NCBI RefSeq assembly: GCF_000428945.1 | Contig: NZ_KE386821.1 | Span: forward strand, 59,330-123,329 | Length of the DNA: 64,000 bases | Direction of reading: 5' to 3' | Source of the DNA: Hamadaea tsunoensis DSM 44101 | GTDB taxonomy: Bacteria; Actinomycetota; Actinomycetes; Mycobacteriales; Micromonosporaceae | Part shown: in pieces, positions 34,140-42,437 of the stretch | Position numbering within the stretch: position 1 is the first letter of the stretch | How the letters are laid out: the number at the start of each line of letters is the position of its first letter | Notes under the pieces: generated by a model | What the model saw: only the letters and a program-made list of their open reading frames with translations | Databases searched by the model: none | Told to the model about the DNA's origin: nothing | Program-made: the position numbers and the translations under genes

Positions 34140-36653
34140 ATGAAGCCCCGTCTTGCCTTCTTACTCCTCGCGGCGGTCACGGCGCTGGCCATGACCGTCA
34201 CCGGTCCGGCGGCCGCCGACACCGGTACGCGTACCGTCACGTTCACCGGTGACCTCGGGACCGTCTTCCCGAATCCGGACCGGGGATTCCACAACCGGTA
34301 CGAGATCATCAACGACCCGACGGTCAACGACTACGCCACCAACAACAGCATCGCCGGGTTCTCGCCGGACATGCTCGACCGCACCTTCGCCCGGGCCAAG
34401 GGCGACGGCGACACGTTGATCCACAGCTACGTCCACCTCGACAAGTACAAGACGGCCGATCTGCCGCCCGCCCTGCTGGACAATCTCGGCACCGGTCTCG
34501 CCGCGATCCGGGCCCAGGGGCTGAAGATCGTGCTGCGGTTCGCGTACGCGTGGTCGGAGTCCACGGCCGTCACCGAGGCGCAGATGAACCGGCACCTCGA
34601 CCAGCTCGGCCCGGTCCTGACCGCCAACGCGGACGTGATCGACCACCTGGAGGCCGGCTTCCTCGGCGCCTGGGGCGAATGGCACGACAGCCAGTTCACC
34701 GACGCGTTCAACGCCGACCAGGCGCTCGTGCGCTACCGGCTGATCAAGAAGATCATGGTGTCGACCCCGGCTTCGGTCCCGGTCGCCGTCCGGTACCCGA
34801 TCTTCAATTACGAGTTCCTGCAGCGCACCACGCCGCCGTCGCCGTGCTCGCTGCCCGACAACTGCCTGCTGACCACCCAGGACAAGGATCGCCTGGGCTT
34901 CCACGACGACTGCTTCCTGTCCGACAGCGCCGACATGGGCACCTACGACCAGAACTCGTGGCTCGGCTGGTTCGACACCAGCGCCAAGAAGCAGTGGGTC
35001 TACAACATGGCCACCTCCACCGGCGGCAACCAGTTCGTCGGCGGTGAGACCTGCGACTCCGCCGGCGCCGACGACGCCGCCGGGGTCAACGCCCAGTACG
35101 AGCTGTCCCACCAGCACTGGACCGAGATCAACGAGGACTACGCGCCGGTCAACATCAACATCTGGAAGGCGGCCAACCTCGCCGCCGCCGGCAACGACCC
35201 GGCCGAGACCCTCTTCACCCGGGCCAAGCGCAAGCTCGGCTACCGCCTCCGCCTGATCGACGCCACCTTCACCAGCGCGCCGACGCCCGGTTCCGCCTTC
35301 ACCTTCGCCGCGCATCTTGCCAACGACGGGTACGCGTCGCCCATCCAGCAGCGCCCGGTCTACCTCGTGTTCGACAGCGGTACGCATCGCTACGACATCG
35401 CGTTGCCGGGCGTGGACGCGCGTACGTGGGTGCCGGGGGCGGTCACGATTCCGACCCAGACGGTCACGTTGCCGTCGATGGCCCAGGGCTCCTACACCGT
35501 GGCCCTCTGGCTGCCCGACCAGTACGCGAGCCTGCGCTCGAATCCCGCGTACGACGTCCGGCTGGCGAACACCGGCACGTGGAACGCCACGACCGGCTAC
35601 AACACGCTGGCGACCGGGGTCACGGTCGGACCGTGCCCGGGGGACTGCGATCCGCCGAGCACCCCGACCCTGTCCAGCCCGAGCCACACGACGACCGCGG
35701 TCTCCCTGTCCTGGACGGCGTCGACCGACAACGTCGGCGTGACCGGCTACGACCTCTACCGCAACGGCACCAAGATCACGACCGTCACGGGGCTGACGTT
35801 CACCGACAGCGGTCTGGCGCCGGGCGGGTACGCGTACACGGTCCGGGCCAAGGACGCGGCCGGCAACGTGTCGGCGGTGAGCAACACGGTGACGGTCAAC
35901 GTCGGGTGCACCGACTGCGCCGCCCCGAGTACGCCCACCGGCCTCACCTCGCCCAACCAGACGGCGAGCACGATCGGCCTGTCCTGGACGGCGTCGACCG
36001 ACAACGTCGGCGTCACCGGCTACCGCGTCTACCGGGGATCCACCCTGGCCGGCACGGTCGCCGCGACCACGTTCACCGACACCGGGCTGACCGCCTCGAC
36101 GGCGTACGCCTACACCGTCGTGGCCGTCGACGCGGCCGGGAACGCCTCGGCGGCCAGCTCTCCGCTGACCGTCAGCACCACGGCACCGCCGCCGGCCGGG
36201 CGCGTTCTCGACGACTTCGACGGGACGCCGGCGTACCCGGGATCGGCGCTGAACGACCTCGGGAAGTGGACCGGCGGGAACTGCTTCCTCAACGGAGGCG
36301 GCTCCGGGGTCGTGTCCGGCGGGGCGCTCAGCCTGCAATACAACAACTGCGGGTGGTTCGGCAGCGACGTGAACACGGACCTCTCCGCGTACACGTATCT
36401 GGTGGTCCGGATCAAGGGCGCGGCCGGCGGCGAGCAGGCGCACTTCAACCTCAACCTCGGCGGGGTCACGAAGGTCTTCGGTGACTTCACCCTGGACGGC
36501 GGCGGGCATCCGGCCGTCACCACCGCCTACCAGGACATCAAGATCCCGATGGTCGCCAACGGCATGAGCCGGACCAGCCCGGGGCAGCTCGCGATGGGCT
36601 TCTGGTACGGCGGCGCGAGCACCATCACCATCGACGCCATCTCGTTCCAGTGA
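34140..36653 (+). CDS. Secreted DUF4874/DUF4832 protein 3 with two FN3 domains and a C-terminal binding-like module
   Basis: An 837-residue secreted protein. After the signal peptide (1-28) it has the DUF4874/DUF4832 pair: NPDRGFHNRYEI, VLRFAYAWSE, FLGAWGEWHDSQF near 176, GFHDDCF, GGETCD and a C-terminal beta domain (~380-495). Two FN3 domains follow (~503-585 and ~593-680), nearly identical to those of protein 2. A C-terminal module (~688-837) is close to 80 percent identical to that of protein 2 by eye. A GTG six bases before the ATG at 34140 is an alternative start; the RBS GGAAAGGGA serves either. It belongs to a different subbranch of the core family, so the trio is not a simple triplication. 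Confidence 0.82.
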   Translation: MKPRLAFLLLAAVTALAMTVTGPAAADTGTRTVTFTGDLGTVFPNPDRGFHNRYEIINDPTVNDYATNNSIAGFSPDMLDRTFARAKGDGDTLIHSYVHLDKYKTADLPPALLDNLGTGLAAIRAQGLKIVLRFAYAWSESTAVTEAQMNRHLDQLGPVLTANADVIDHLEAGFLGAWGEWHDSQFTDAFNADQALVRYRLIKKIMVSTPASVPVAVRYPIFNYEFLQRTTPPSPCSLPDNCLLTTQDKDRLGFHDDCFLSDSADMGTYDQNSWLGWFDTSAKKQWVYNMATSTGGNQFVGGETCDSAGADDAAGVNAQYELSHQHWTEINEDYAPVNINIWKAANLAAAGNDPAETLFTRAKRKLGYRLRLIDATFTSAPTPGSAFTFAAHLANDGYASPIQQRPVYLVFDSGTHRYDIALPGVDARTWVPGAVTIPTQTVTLPSMAQGSYTVALWLPDQYASLRSNPAYDVRLANTGTWNATTGYNTLATGVTVGPCPGDCDPPSTPTLSSPSHTTTAVSLSWTASTDNVGVTGYDLYRNGTKITTVTGLTFTDSGLAPGGYAYTVRAKDAAGNVSAVSNTVTVNVGCTDCAAPSTPTGLTSPNQTASTIGLSWTASTDNVGVTGYRVYRGSTLAGTVAATTFTDTGLTASTAYAYTVVAVDAAGNASAASSPLTVSTTAPPPAGRVLDDFDGTPAYPGSALNDLGKWTGGNCFLNGGGSGVVSGGALSLQYNNCGWFGSDVNTDLSAYTYLVVRIKGAAGGEQAHFNLNLGGVTKVFGDFTLDGGGHPAVTTAYQDIKIPMVANGMSRTSPGQLAMGFWYGGASTITIDAISFQ

Positions 36654-36660
36654 CCCGCCT

Positions 36661-36689
36661 CCCGGCTCGCCGCCCGTCGGCGAGCCGGG
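36661..36689 (+). terminator. Hairpin terminator after DUF4832 protein 3
   Basis: Perfect 11-base arms CCCGGCTCGCC (36661-36671) and GGCGAGCCGGG (36679-36689) enclose a 7-base loop. It starts 8 bases after the stop codon. There is no T-run. Confidence 0.82.
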
Positions 36690-36708
36690 CCGGTTCGGCT
36701 CGACGTCC

Positions 36709-36816
36709 ATGATCATGTCGCGCATATCTGTCGAAGGTGATGGCCAGACCTTGATCATGTCGCGCGTATATGTTGCGACGGCCGGATTTCGACGTATACG
36801 AGCGACATGATCAAGG
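36709..36816. repeat. Inverted repeat with TTGATCATGTCGC arms and a third partial copy
   Basis: Arms of 22 bases, CCTTGATCATGTCGCGCGTA-type (36749-36770) and its near-perfect complement (36795-36816, one mismatch), enclose a 24-base loop. A direct partial copy, TGATCATGTCGCGCATAT, lies upstream from 36710. The element sits between converging genes (stops at 36653 and 36886). Confidence 0.85.
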
Positions 36817-36885
36817 CCGGCGGGCGCGCTTGGCGGGTTCGGGTGAAACGGTGACCGATCCGCGGTGGACGATGCGTCGCCCCAC

Positions 36886-38496
36886 TCAGGTGGCAGTGGA
36901 GTCCCCGGAGCGCAGCGATAGGGGCGGAACGGTCTCCCGCGGGAGGAGCGGAGGCGAGATCGACGAACCCGGGACACCATGCCCAAAAAGATCTTGATCA
37001 TGATCAGACGCTCTGCGGAGGGCGGCGAGCGCGACCACGGCGGCGAGCAGCATGATCGCGGCGCTGGTCCAGACGGTGGTGTGCATGCTGGCGACGAACG
37101 CCTCCCGGGCGGACCGCAGCAGATCCGCGGCCGCGGTCGGGGACAGGCGCCCGGCGGTGGCCACGGCTCCGCCGAGGGTTTCCCGGGCCAGGGCGGGTGC
37201 CGCATCGGTGATCCGGGCGCGGTAGACCGCGGTGGCGACGCTGCCGAGGATCGCTATTCCCAGCGCGCCGCCGAATTCGCTCGCGGTCTCCATCAACGCC
37301 GACGACGCCCCGGCGCGCTCAGGGGGAACGGTGCCGACGGCGAGCTCCGTGGCCGTCGACAGCACCACGACGATGCCAGCCACGTAGAGCGCGGATCCCA
37401 CCAGCCACACGCCGAGGCCCGACGTGACCGGCACGGCGCTGAGTACGGCGAACCCGGCGGCGGCCACGACGAACCCCACGGCGATGATCTTCGCCCGGTC
37501 CACGCCGCGCCGGGCCAGCGTGGCCGCGATCGGGGCGGTCGCGCCGACCCCGGCCGACGGCACGAGGCTCCACAGTGCACCCCGCAGTGGGCTCATGCCG
37601 AGGACCAGCTGCAGGTACTGGGTGGACAGGACCGCGAAACCGATCATCGCGAAGGTCGCGAGCAGGCTCACCGCGACCGAACCCGCGAACGCCGGTCGGC
37701 GCAGGATCGCGAGGTCCAGCATTGGGTCCGCACGGCGCCGCTGCCGCCGGACGAACACCGCCGCGATCACCAGACCGGCGAGGCCGGCGGCGGCCCGGGT
37801 CAGGTCGGCGCCGTGCGCGGCGATCTCCTTGATCGCCCAGATGACCGGCAGGACCGCCACGATCGAGAGGACGGCACCGGCGAGGTCGAACCGGCCGGCC
37901 GCCGGGTTGCGGTACTCCGGCAGCAGGACCGGCGCCAGGGCCAGCAGCAGCACCATCGCCGGAATGTTGATCAGGAAGACCGATCCCCACCAGAAGTGTT
38001 CGAGCAGCAGGCCGCTGACGATCGGGCCGAGCGCGATACCGCCGGTCATCACCCCGGTCCAGACCGCGATCGCGGTGGCGCGCTGCTTGTCGTCGTGGAA
38101 CATGTTGCGGACGAGCGCGAGGGTGGAGGGCATCAGGGTCGCGCCCGCCACGCCGAGAATCGCCCGGGCGCCGATCAGCATCGGTGCGCTGCCCGCGTAC
38201 GCGGCCAGCGCGGACGCCGAGCTGAAGCCCAGCGCCCCGATCATCAGCAGGCGGCGGCGTCCCATCCGGTCGCCGAGCGCGCCCATGGTGATCAGGAATC
38301 CGGCGAGCACGAACCCGTAGATGTCGAAGATCCACAGCTGCTCGGTGCTGCTCGGCGCCAGGTCCCGGCTGATGAACGGCACGGTGAAGTACAGGACCGA
38401 GACGTCCATCGAGACCAGCAGCAGCGGCAGGATCAGTACCGCGAGCCCGATCCACTCGCGCCGGCCCGCTCGCGGCGGGGTCGTCGTGTCTGGCAC
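36886..38496 (-). CDS. DHA2-type MFS multidrug exporter (14 membrane spans)
   Basis: A 536-residue QacA/EmrB-like drug:H+ antiporter. The first span contains LAVLILPLLLVSMDVSVLYF with the conserved Asp of the DHA2 group. Loop 2-3 reads GALGDRMGRRRLLM (motif A). Motif C appears as AILGVAGATLMPST. The GTG at 38496 with the perfect RBS AGGAGGAAG is chosen over an upstream ATG. The last ~35 residues (from HDQDLFGHGVPG) are encoded in a GATC-rich sequence and look like a random extension. It is divergent from the TetR gene at 38662, presumably its repressor. Confidence 0.9.
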   Translation of the reverse strand: MPDTTTPPRAGRREWIGLAVLILPLLLVSMDVSVLYFTVPFISRDLAPSSTEQLWIFDIYGFVLAGFLITMGALGDRMGRRRLLMIGALGFSSASALAAYAGSAPMLIGARAILGVAGATLMPSTLALVRNMFHDDKQRATAIAVWTGVMTGGIALGPIVSGLLLEHFWWGSVFLINIPAMVLLLALAPVLLPEYRNPAAGRFDLAGAVLSIVAVLPVIWAIKEIAAHGADLTRAAAGLAGLVIAAVFVRRQRRRADPMLDLAILRRPAFAGSVAVSLLATFAMIGFAVLSTQYLQLVLGMSPLRGALWSLVPSAGVGATAPIAATLARRGVDRAKIIAVGFVVAAAGFAVLSAVPVTSGLGVWLVGSALYVAGIVVVLSTATELAVGTVPPERAGASSALMETASEFGGALGIAILGSVATAVYRARITDAAPALARETLGGAVATAGRLSPTAAADLLRSAREAFVASMHTTVWTSAAIMLLAAVVALAALRRASDHDQDLFGHGVPGSSISPPLLPRETVPPLSLRSGDSTAT

Positions 38497-38547
38497 GGCT
38501 TCCTCCTGTTGTCCGGCTGTTCCATGGCCATCGCACACGCGCGAATC

Positions 38548-38598
38548 TACTGCGTAAGGCTTATGCGTTACTGTTTAAGTATTACGCAGTACTAGAAT
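38548..38598. promoter_or_regulatory. TetR operator and promoter between exporter and regulator
   Basis: TACTGCGTAA (38548-38557) and TTACGCAGTA (38582-38591) are perfect complements 24 bases apart. A further TGCGTTACTG lies between them. TAGAAT (38593-38598) is a good -10 for the tetR gene. The AT-rich operator fits repression of both the exporter and the regulator. Confidence 0.8.
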
Positions 38599-38661
38599 GA
38601 CGGTCAAGCCCCGCGCAGCGAAGGCGGCGTCACAGCAGGCAGCGTCGAGAAGGCAGCGTCG

Positions 38662-39414
38662 ATGACCGAGACCGGCCCGGTGCCCCCGGCCCTGCAAGCG
38701 GCCTGGGGTCTGCGGGAGCGGCCCACCAAGGGGCCGAAGCCGACCCTGAACGCCGAGCGCATCGTCGCGGCCGCCGTCGACGTCGCCCGTGCCGAGGGCT
38801 TTCCCGCGGTGTCCATGCCCCGGATCGCCCAGCAGTTGTCGACCTCCGCGATGGCGCTCTACCGCCACGTCGGCAACAAGGATGAACTGGTCCTGCTGAT
38901 GCTGGAGGCGGCGGCGGGCGAGCCGCCGCCGCCGAAGGCGGCCGGTGAGACCTGGCGGGCCGCGGTCGAGCGGTGGGCGCACGGCATGGCCGCCCTCTTC
39001 CAGGAGAGCCCGTGGATGGTGCAGGTGCCCATGGCCGCGCCGCCGGTCACCCCCCGGCAGCTCGCTTGGATGGAGGCCGGTCTGCACGCCCTGACCGGCA
39101 CCCCACTGGCGGAGGTGGAGAAGCTGTCCCTCCTCATGCTGATCAACGGCTACGTCCGGCACGGCGCCCTCATGCAGGGCCAGATGGTCGAGGCGGCGCG
39201 GGCCGGCGGGCGGAGCCCCGACGCGGTGATGGCCGAGTTCGGCGGGTTGCTGCGGCACCTGGTGCAGGCCGATCGATTTCCCTTGCTGCGCAAGGCGATC
39301 GACGGCGGCGCGATGGACCGGCCGGAAGATCCGGCCGCCGATTTCTCCTTCGGGCTGGCCCGCATCCTGGACGGCATCGCCGCCCTCATGGCGACCCGCG
39401 CGGGGAGCGTGTGA
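38662..39414 (+). CDS. TetR-family regulator of the MFS exporter
   Basis: A 250-residue TetR protein. A ~30-residue N-terminal extension (WGLRERPTKGPKPTL) precedes the HTH (~35-80, FPAVSMPRIAQQLSTSAMAL, YRHVGNKDEL). The C-terminal region is of the TetR_C_1/TetR_C_33-like actinobacterial type, with ADFSFGLARILDGIAALMA near the end. The WGLR-GPKP leader is characteristic of drug-sensing TetR proteins next to MFS pumps. It probably represses the exporter until a drug binds. Confidence 0.9.
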   Translation: MTETGPVPPALQAAWGLRERPTKGPKPTLNAERIVAAAVDVARAEGFPAVSMPRIAQQLSTSAMALYRHVGNKDELVLLMLEAAAGEPPPPKAAGETWRAAVERWAHGMAALFQESPWMVQVPMAAPPVTPRQLAWMEAGLHALTGTPLAEVEKLSLLMLINGYVRHGALMQGQMVEAARAGGRSPDAVMAEFGGLLRHLVQADRFPLLRKAIDGGAMDRPEDPAADFSFGLARILDGIAALMATRAGSV

Positions 39415-39495
39415 CCTTGAGATCGGCCCCCTGACGAGGGTCGGGGAATCAGGTAGAGTTCGTAAAGACTACAGCGATATTCGGAGGGGGTACTC

Positions 39496-40662
39496 GTGAC
39501 GGGGGCCATGACCGGCACCGACCTGGCCCGCTTGCGCGAGCTGAACTCCCTGAGCGTCGTACGCGCGCTGCGCGGCCAGCCGCCGGCCACCGTCACCGAG
39601 TTGGCGCAGCGTACCGGCCTGTCCCGGCCGTCGGTCGACGTCATGGTGCAAGGACTGATCGCCGAGGAATGGGTCACGATCGTCGAGCCGACCGGCAGCA
39701 TCGTCGGCCGCCCCGCCCGCCGCTACCAGTTCCGGGCGAGCGCCGGCCATGTACTCGGCGTCGACATCGGTGGGCACAAGGTGCTGGCGATGATCGCCGA
39801 CCTCGACGGTACCGCTGTGCATTCTGTACGCCATCCGGTCGCCCCCGACGCCGATCCTTCGACCCGGCTCGAGGCGGTCGACGCGGCGATCGCCGAGGCG
39901 CTGGAGTACACGAAGATCCACCCGGCGGACATCTGGGCGATCACCGTCGGGGTCACCGGCCCGGTCGACGCGAGCGGCCGGACCACCCTGTTCACTCCGC
40001 TGCCCGGGTGGTCCTCGGTCAACCCGGTGGAGCACCTCGGCCGGCGGTTCTCCTGCCCGATCCAGGTCGAGAACGACTGCAAGCTGGCGGCCGTCGCCGA
40101 GCGGTGGCACGGGGTGGCCCAGGACGCCGACGACATCGTCTACGTGCTGGCCGGAATGCGTACCGGCGCCGGTTTGATCATCGACGGGACGCTGCGGCGC
40201 GGCTTCGGCGGCGCCGCCGGTGAGATCGGCGCCCTGCGCGCCGTACGCTGGCTGGACGCCCCCTCGCATCTGCAGGGCTGTCCGGGCGTACCGGAGTCGG
40301 TGGGGCCGGACGACGCGGCGGCCTGGGTGTTCGCGGCCGCCCGCGCCGGCGACCCGGCCGCCAAGACCGCGGTACGCCGATACACCAAGGATCTCGCCGT
40401 CGGCACGGCCGCCCTCGTGCTGACCCTCGACCCGCAGGTGGTCGTGATCGGCGGCGGCTTCTCCCGGTCGGCCGACCTGATCAGCGACGTGCTGCGCCGC
40501 GAGCTGGAACGGTTGTGCCTGCGCGTACCGGAGATCCGGGCGTCCACATTGGGCGACGAGAGCGTGGCGCTCGGCGCGTTGCGGCTGGCCCTGGACGAGG
40601 TGGACCTGCGGCTGTTCGGCGCGGGCCTGTCCGCACCGGTGGCGCCGCGCCGCGCGTCCTGA
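39496..40662 (+). CDS. ROK-family transcriptional regulator lacking the zinc/kinase motif
   Basis: A 388-residue ROK protein. The winged HTH (~10-65: LNSLSVVRALRGQPPATVTE, TGLSRPSVDVMVQGL) is followed by a sugar-kinase-like domain (GVDIGGHKVLAMIADLDGT, VENDCKLAAVAE). The usual zinc motif (GHxxxxxxxxxCxCGxxGCxE) is replaced by GEIGALRAVRWLDAPSHLQG, with the His and most Cys gone. It is therefore unlikely to be a kinase and may use a different sensing mode. A likely client is the galactoside ABC operon 10 kb upstream, but no binding site was proved. The GTG at 39496 has the RBS GGAGGGGG. Confidence 0.87.
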   Translation: MTGAMTGTDLARLRELNSLSVVRALRGQPPATVTELAQRTGLSRPSVDVMVQGLIAEEWVTIVEPTGSIVGRPARRYQFRASAGHVLGVDIGGHKVLAMIADLDGTAVHSVRHPVAPDADPSTRLEAVDAAIAEALEYTKIHPADIWAITVGVTGPVDASGRTTLFTPLPGWSSVNPVEHLGRRFSCPIQVENDCKLAAVAERWHGVAQDADDIVYVLAGMRTGAGLIIDGTLRRGFGGAAGEIGALRAVRWLDAPSHLQGCPGVPESVGPDDAAAWVFAAARAGDPAAKTAVRRYTKDLAVGTAALVLTLDPQVVVIGGGFSRSADLISDVLRRELERLCLRVPEIRASTLGDESVALGALRLALDEVDLRLFGAGLSAPVAPRRAS

Positions 40663-40691
40663 TTCCTCCTCACGAGGTCTCGGCGCCGCCC

Positions 40692-41240
40692 TCATCGCGG
40701 TAGCGGGGCCGGGGCCTGCGGCCGCATCGCGGCCTCGACCTGCGCAGCGAACTCCGGCGCGGCCCGGCGGACCCGGATCTCCCCGCCGTCGCGGCTGACC
40801 TGTGCCCGGGCGATCACCGCGCGGCGCGAGAAGAGCAGGACGATCCAGCCGGCCAAGCCCGCGACGATCAACCCCACCGCCTGGCCCGCGTCGAGGCCGA
40901 ACTGCTCGACATCGTGCTCCGGGTGGGTGGTCAGGGCGATGCCCAGCGCGAATCCCGCCACCATCAGTCCGATGAGGACCCAGCCCGCGGTGAGCAGCGT
41001 CGTCCGCCGCCGCCCGCACCGGTCGCAGTACGCCCACCGGGGCACGTCCACCACCCGGCGCGTCGCCGCCCGGATGGCGAGGAACACGACGCCGCCCAAC
41101 GGAAGAGTCGCCCAGGTCCACGGCGCCGGGGCCGACTCGAACCTCGTCGCCGGGGTGCGGGTGGCGGCAGCGCCGTGACGCGTACAGACGGTCGTGTGGA
41201 AGCCGTTCGCGACCCAGTACGCGGGGATCGACACCTGCAC
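40692..41240 (-). CDS. Membrane protein of unknown function
   Basis: A 182-residue protein with three hydrophobic spans (TWATLPLGGVVFLAIRAAT; LLTAGWVLIGLMVAGFALGI; AVGLIVAGLAGWIVLLFSRR). A CDRCGRRR cytoplasmic loop with two cysteines lies between the first and second spans. The N terminus carries CTRHGAAAT. It is not recognised. The GTG at 41240 follows AGAAGGAG. Codon use fits, so it is likely real. The much longer open frame that includes it is an artefact of high GC. Confidence 0.68.
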   Translation of the reverse strand: MQVSIPAYWVANGFHTTVCTRHGAAATRTPATRFESAPAPWTWATLPLGGVVFLAIRAATRRVVDVPRWAYCDRCGRRRTTLLTAGWVLIGLMVAGFALGIALTTHPEHDVEQFGLDAGQAVGLIVAGLAGWIVLLFSRRAVIARAQVSRDGGEIRVRRAAPEFAAQVEAAMRPQAPAPLPR

Positions 41241-41265
41241 AGCTGCTCCTTCTCGTGGATGCGGC

Positions 41266-41469
41266 TCAGCCGGCGGCGATGACCTCGATCTCGACCAGCC
41301 AGTCGCCGACCAGTGTTTCGGCGACGATAGCGGTCGTCGGCACCGGCCGCCCGCCGAGGGCCGCGATCCGGGCGGCGGCGTTCGCCTCGGCCCACTCACG
41401 ACCGGCCAGGAAGCGGGCCCAGTCGCGGCGCCGGGGGTGTCGCAGGCGCCTGTTAATGTCCGTGCGCAC
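41266..41469 (-). pseudogene. Remnant of a RidA/YjgF-family gene
   Basis: The last 45 codons read EANAAARIAALGGRPVPTTA and TLVGDWLVEIEVIAAG, the end of RidA-like enamine/imine deaminases (normally ~130 residues). The N-terminal two thirds are absent. The first 20 codons (MRTDINRRLRHPRRR) look random. It is probably a deleted gene, sitting between a membrane protein and the STM4015 operon. Confidence 0.65.
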
Positions 41470-41501
41470 GCGACACCCTCGACCTCACCGGGAGAACCGC
41501 C

Positions 41502-42425
41502 GTGGCCATCGCCCACCACATCACGACCTTCGCGGGCCTGCCCGTCGTCGACTACCCCGCCGGTGCGCCGGTGGCGGACCCCGCCGCGGTCGCGTGGCGC
41601 ATCGACGACCCGGAGTACGACGGCAGCGGCGCGTTCGAGCAGCACTTCTCCGCGCTGCTCGCCGAGGAGTGGGCGGGCGAGGTCACCACGCTGGTCATCG
41701 GCAACTGGGGCAGCTCCTACGACAGCCCGCCGCCGGTCGACCGGATCGCCGGCGGGGCCGCCCGGCTGACCTCGCTGCGGGCCCTGTTCCTCGGCGAGAT
41801 CACCTTCGAGGAGTGCGAGATCTCGTGGATCCAGCACACCGACATCACGCCGATCTTCGAGGCGTACCCGGGGCTCGTGACGTTCACCGTCCGGGGCGGG
41901 CAGGGCCTGCTGTTCAAGGCCCTGCGGCACACGTCGCTGCGCAGCCTGACGTTCCAGGCCGGCGGCCTCGGCGCCGAGGTCGTGCGCGCCGTCGGCGACT
42001 GCGACCTGCCCGAGCTCACCCACCTGGAGCTGTGGCTGGGCACCAGTGAATACGGCGGCAGCGCCATCGTCGACGACCTCGCCCCGATCCTGGCCGGCAG
42101 CCGGCTGCCGAAGCTGACGGCACTCGGCCTGAAGAACGCCGAGATCGCCGACGAGGTCGCGGCGGCCGTCGCGTTCGCGCCGGTCGTGGCCCGCCTCGAA
42201 GAGCTCGACATGTCGATGGGGGTCCTCACCGACACCGGCGCCGCGGCCCTGCTCGCCGGCCAGCCCCTGACCCACCTGCGCCGCCTGGACCTGCACCACC
42301 ACTACCTCACCGAGCCCGTGATGCGCCGGCTGACCGCCGAGCTCGCCGAGGCCGGGGTCGCCGTCGACCTGTCCGAGCTGGTCGAGGACGACGACGGCTG
42401 GCGCTACGTCTCGGTCGCCGAGTGA
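41502..42425 (+). CDS. STM4015-family leucine-rich-repeat-like protein
   Basis: A 307-residue protein that matches the STM4015 family. Regular leucine-rich-type units occur (SLRALFLGEITFEECEI; SLRSLTFQAGG; ELTHLELWLGTSEYGGS; KLTALGLKNAEIADEVAAAV; LRRLDLHHHYL). It is cytoplasmic with no signal peptide. In other bacteria it accompanies STM4014-4011. It may be a binding or recognition scaffold for the modifying enzymes encoded after it. First gene of the five-gene operon; STM4014 follows after 12 bases. Confidence 0.85.
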   Translation: MAIAHHITTFAGLPVVDYPAGAPVADPAAVAWRIDDPEYDGSGAFEQHFSALLAEEWAGEVTTLVIGNWGSSYDSPPPVDRIAGGAARLTSLRALFLGEITFEECEISWIQHTDITPIFEAYPGLVTFTVRGGQGLLFKALRHTSLRSLTFQAGGLGAEVVRAVGDCDLPELTHLELWLGTSEYGGSAIVDDLAPILAGSRLPKLTALGLKNAEIADEVAAAVAFAPVVARLEELDMSMGVLTDTGAAALLAGQPLTHLRRLDLHHHYLTEPVMRRLTAELAEAGVAVDLSELVEDDDGWRYVSVAE

Positions 42426-42437
42426 GGGTCGCGTGAC

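Noticed and set aside
31064-37205. Two ~1000-codon minus-strand frames opposite the DUF4832 genes
   Set aside because: The plus-strand proteins have signal peptides and recognised domains, while the minus frames are low-complexity Arg/Val/Gly sequence.
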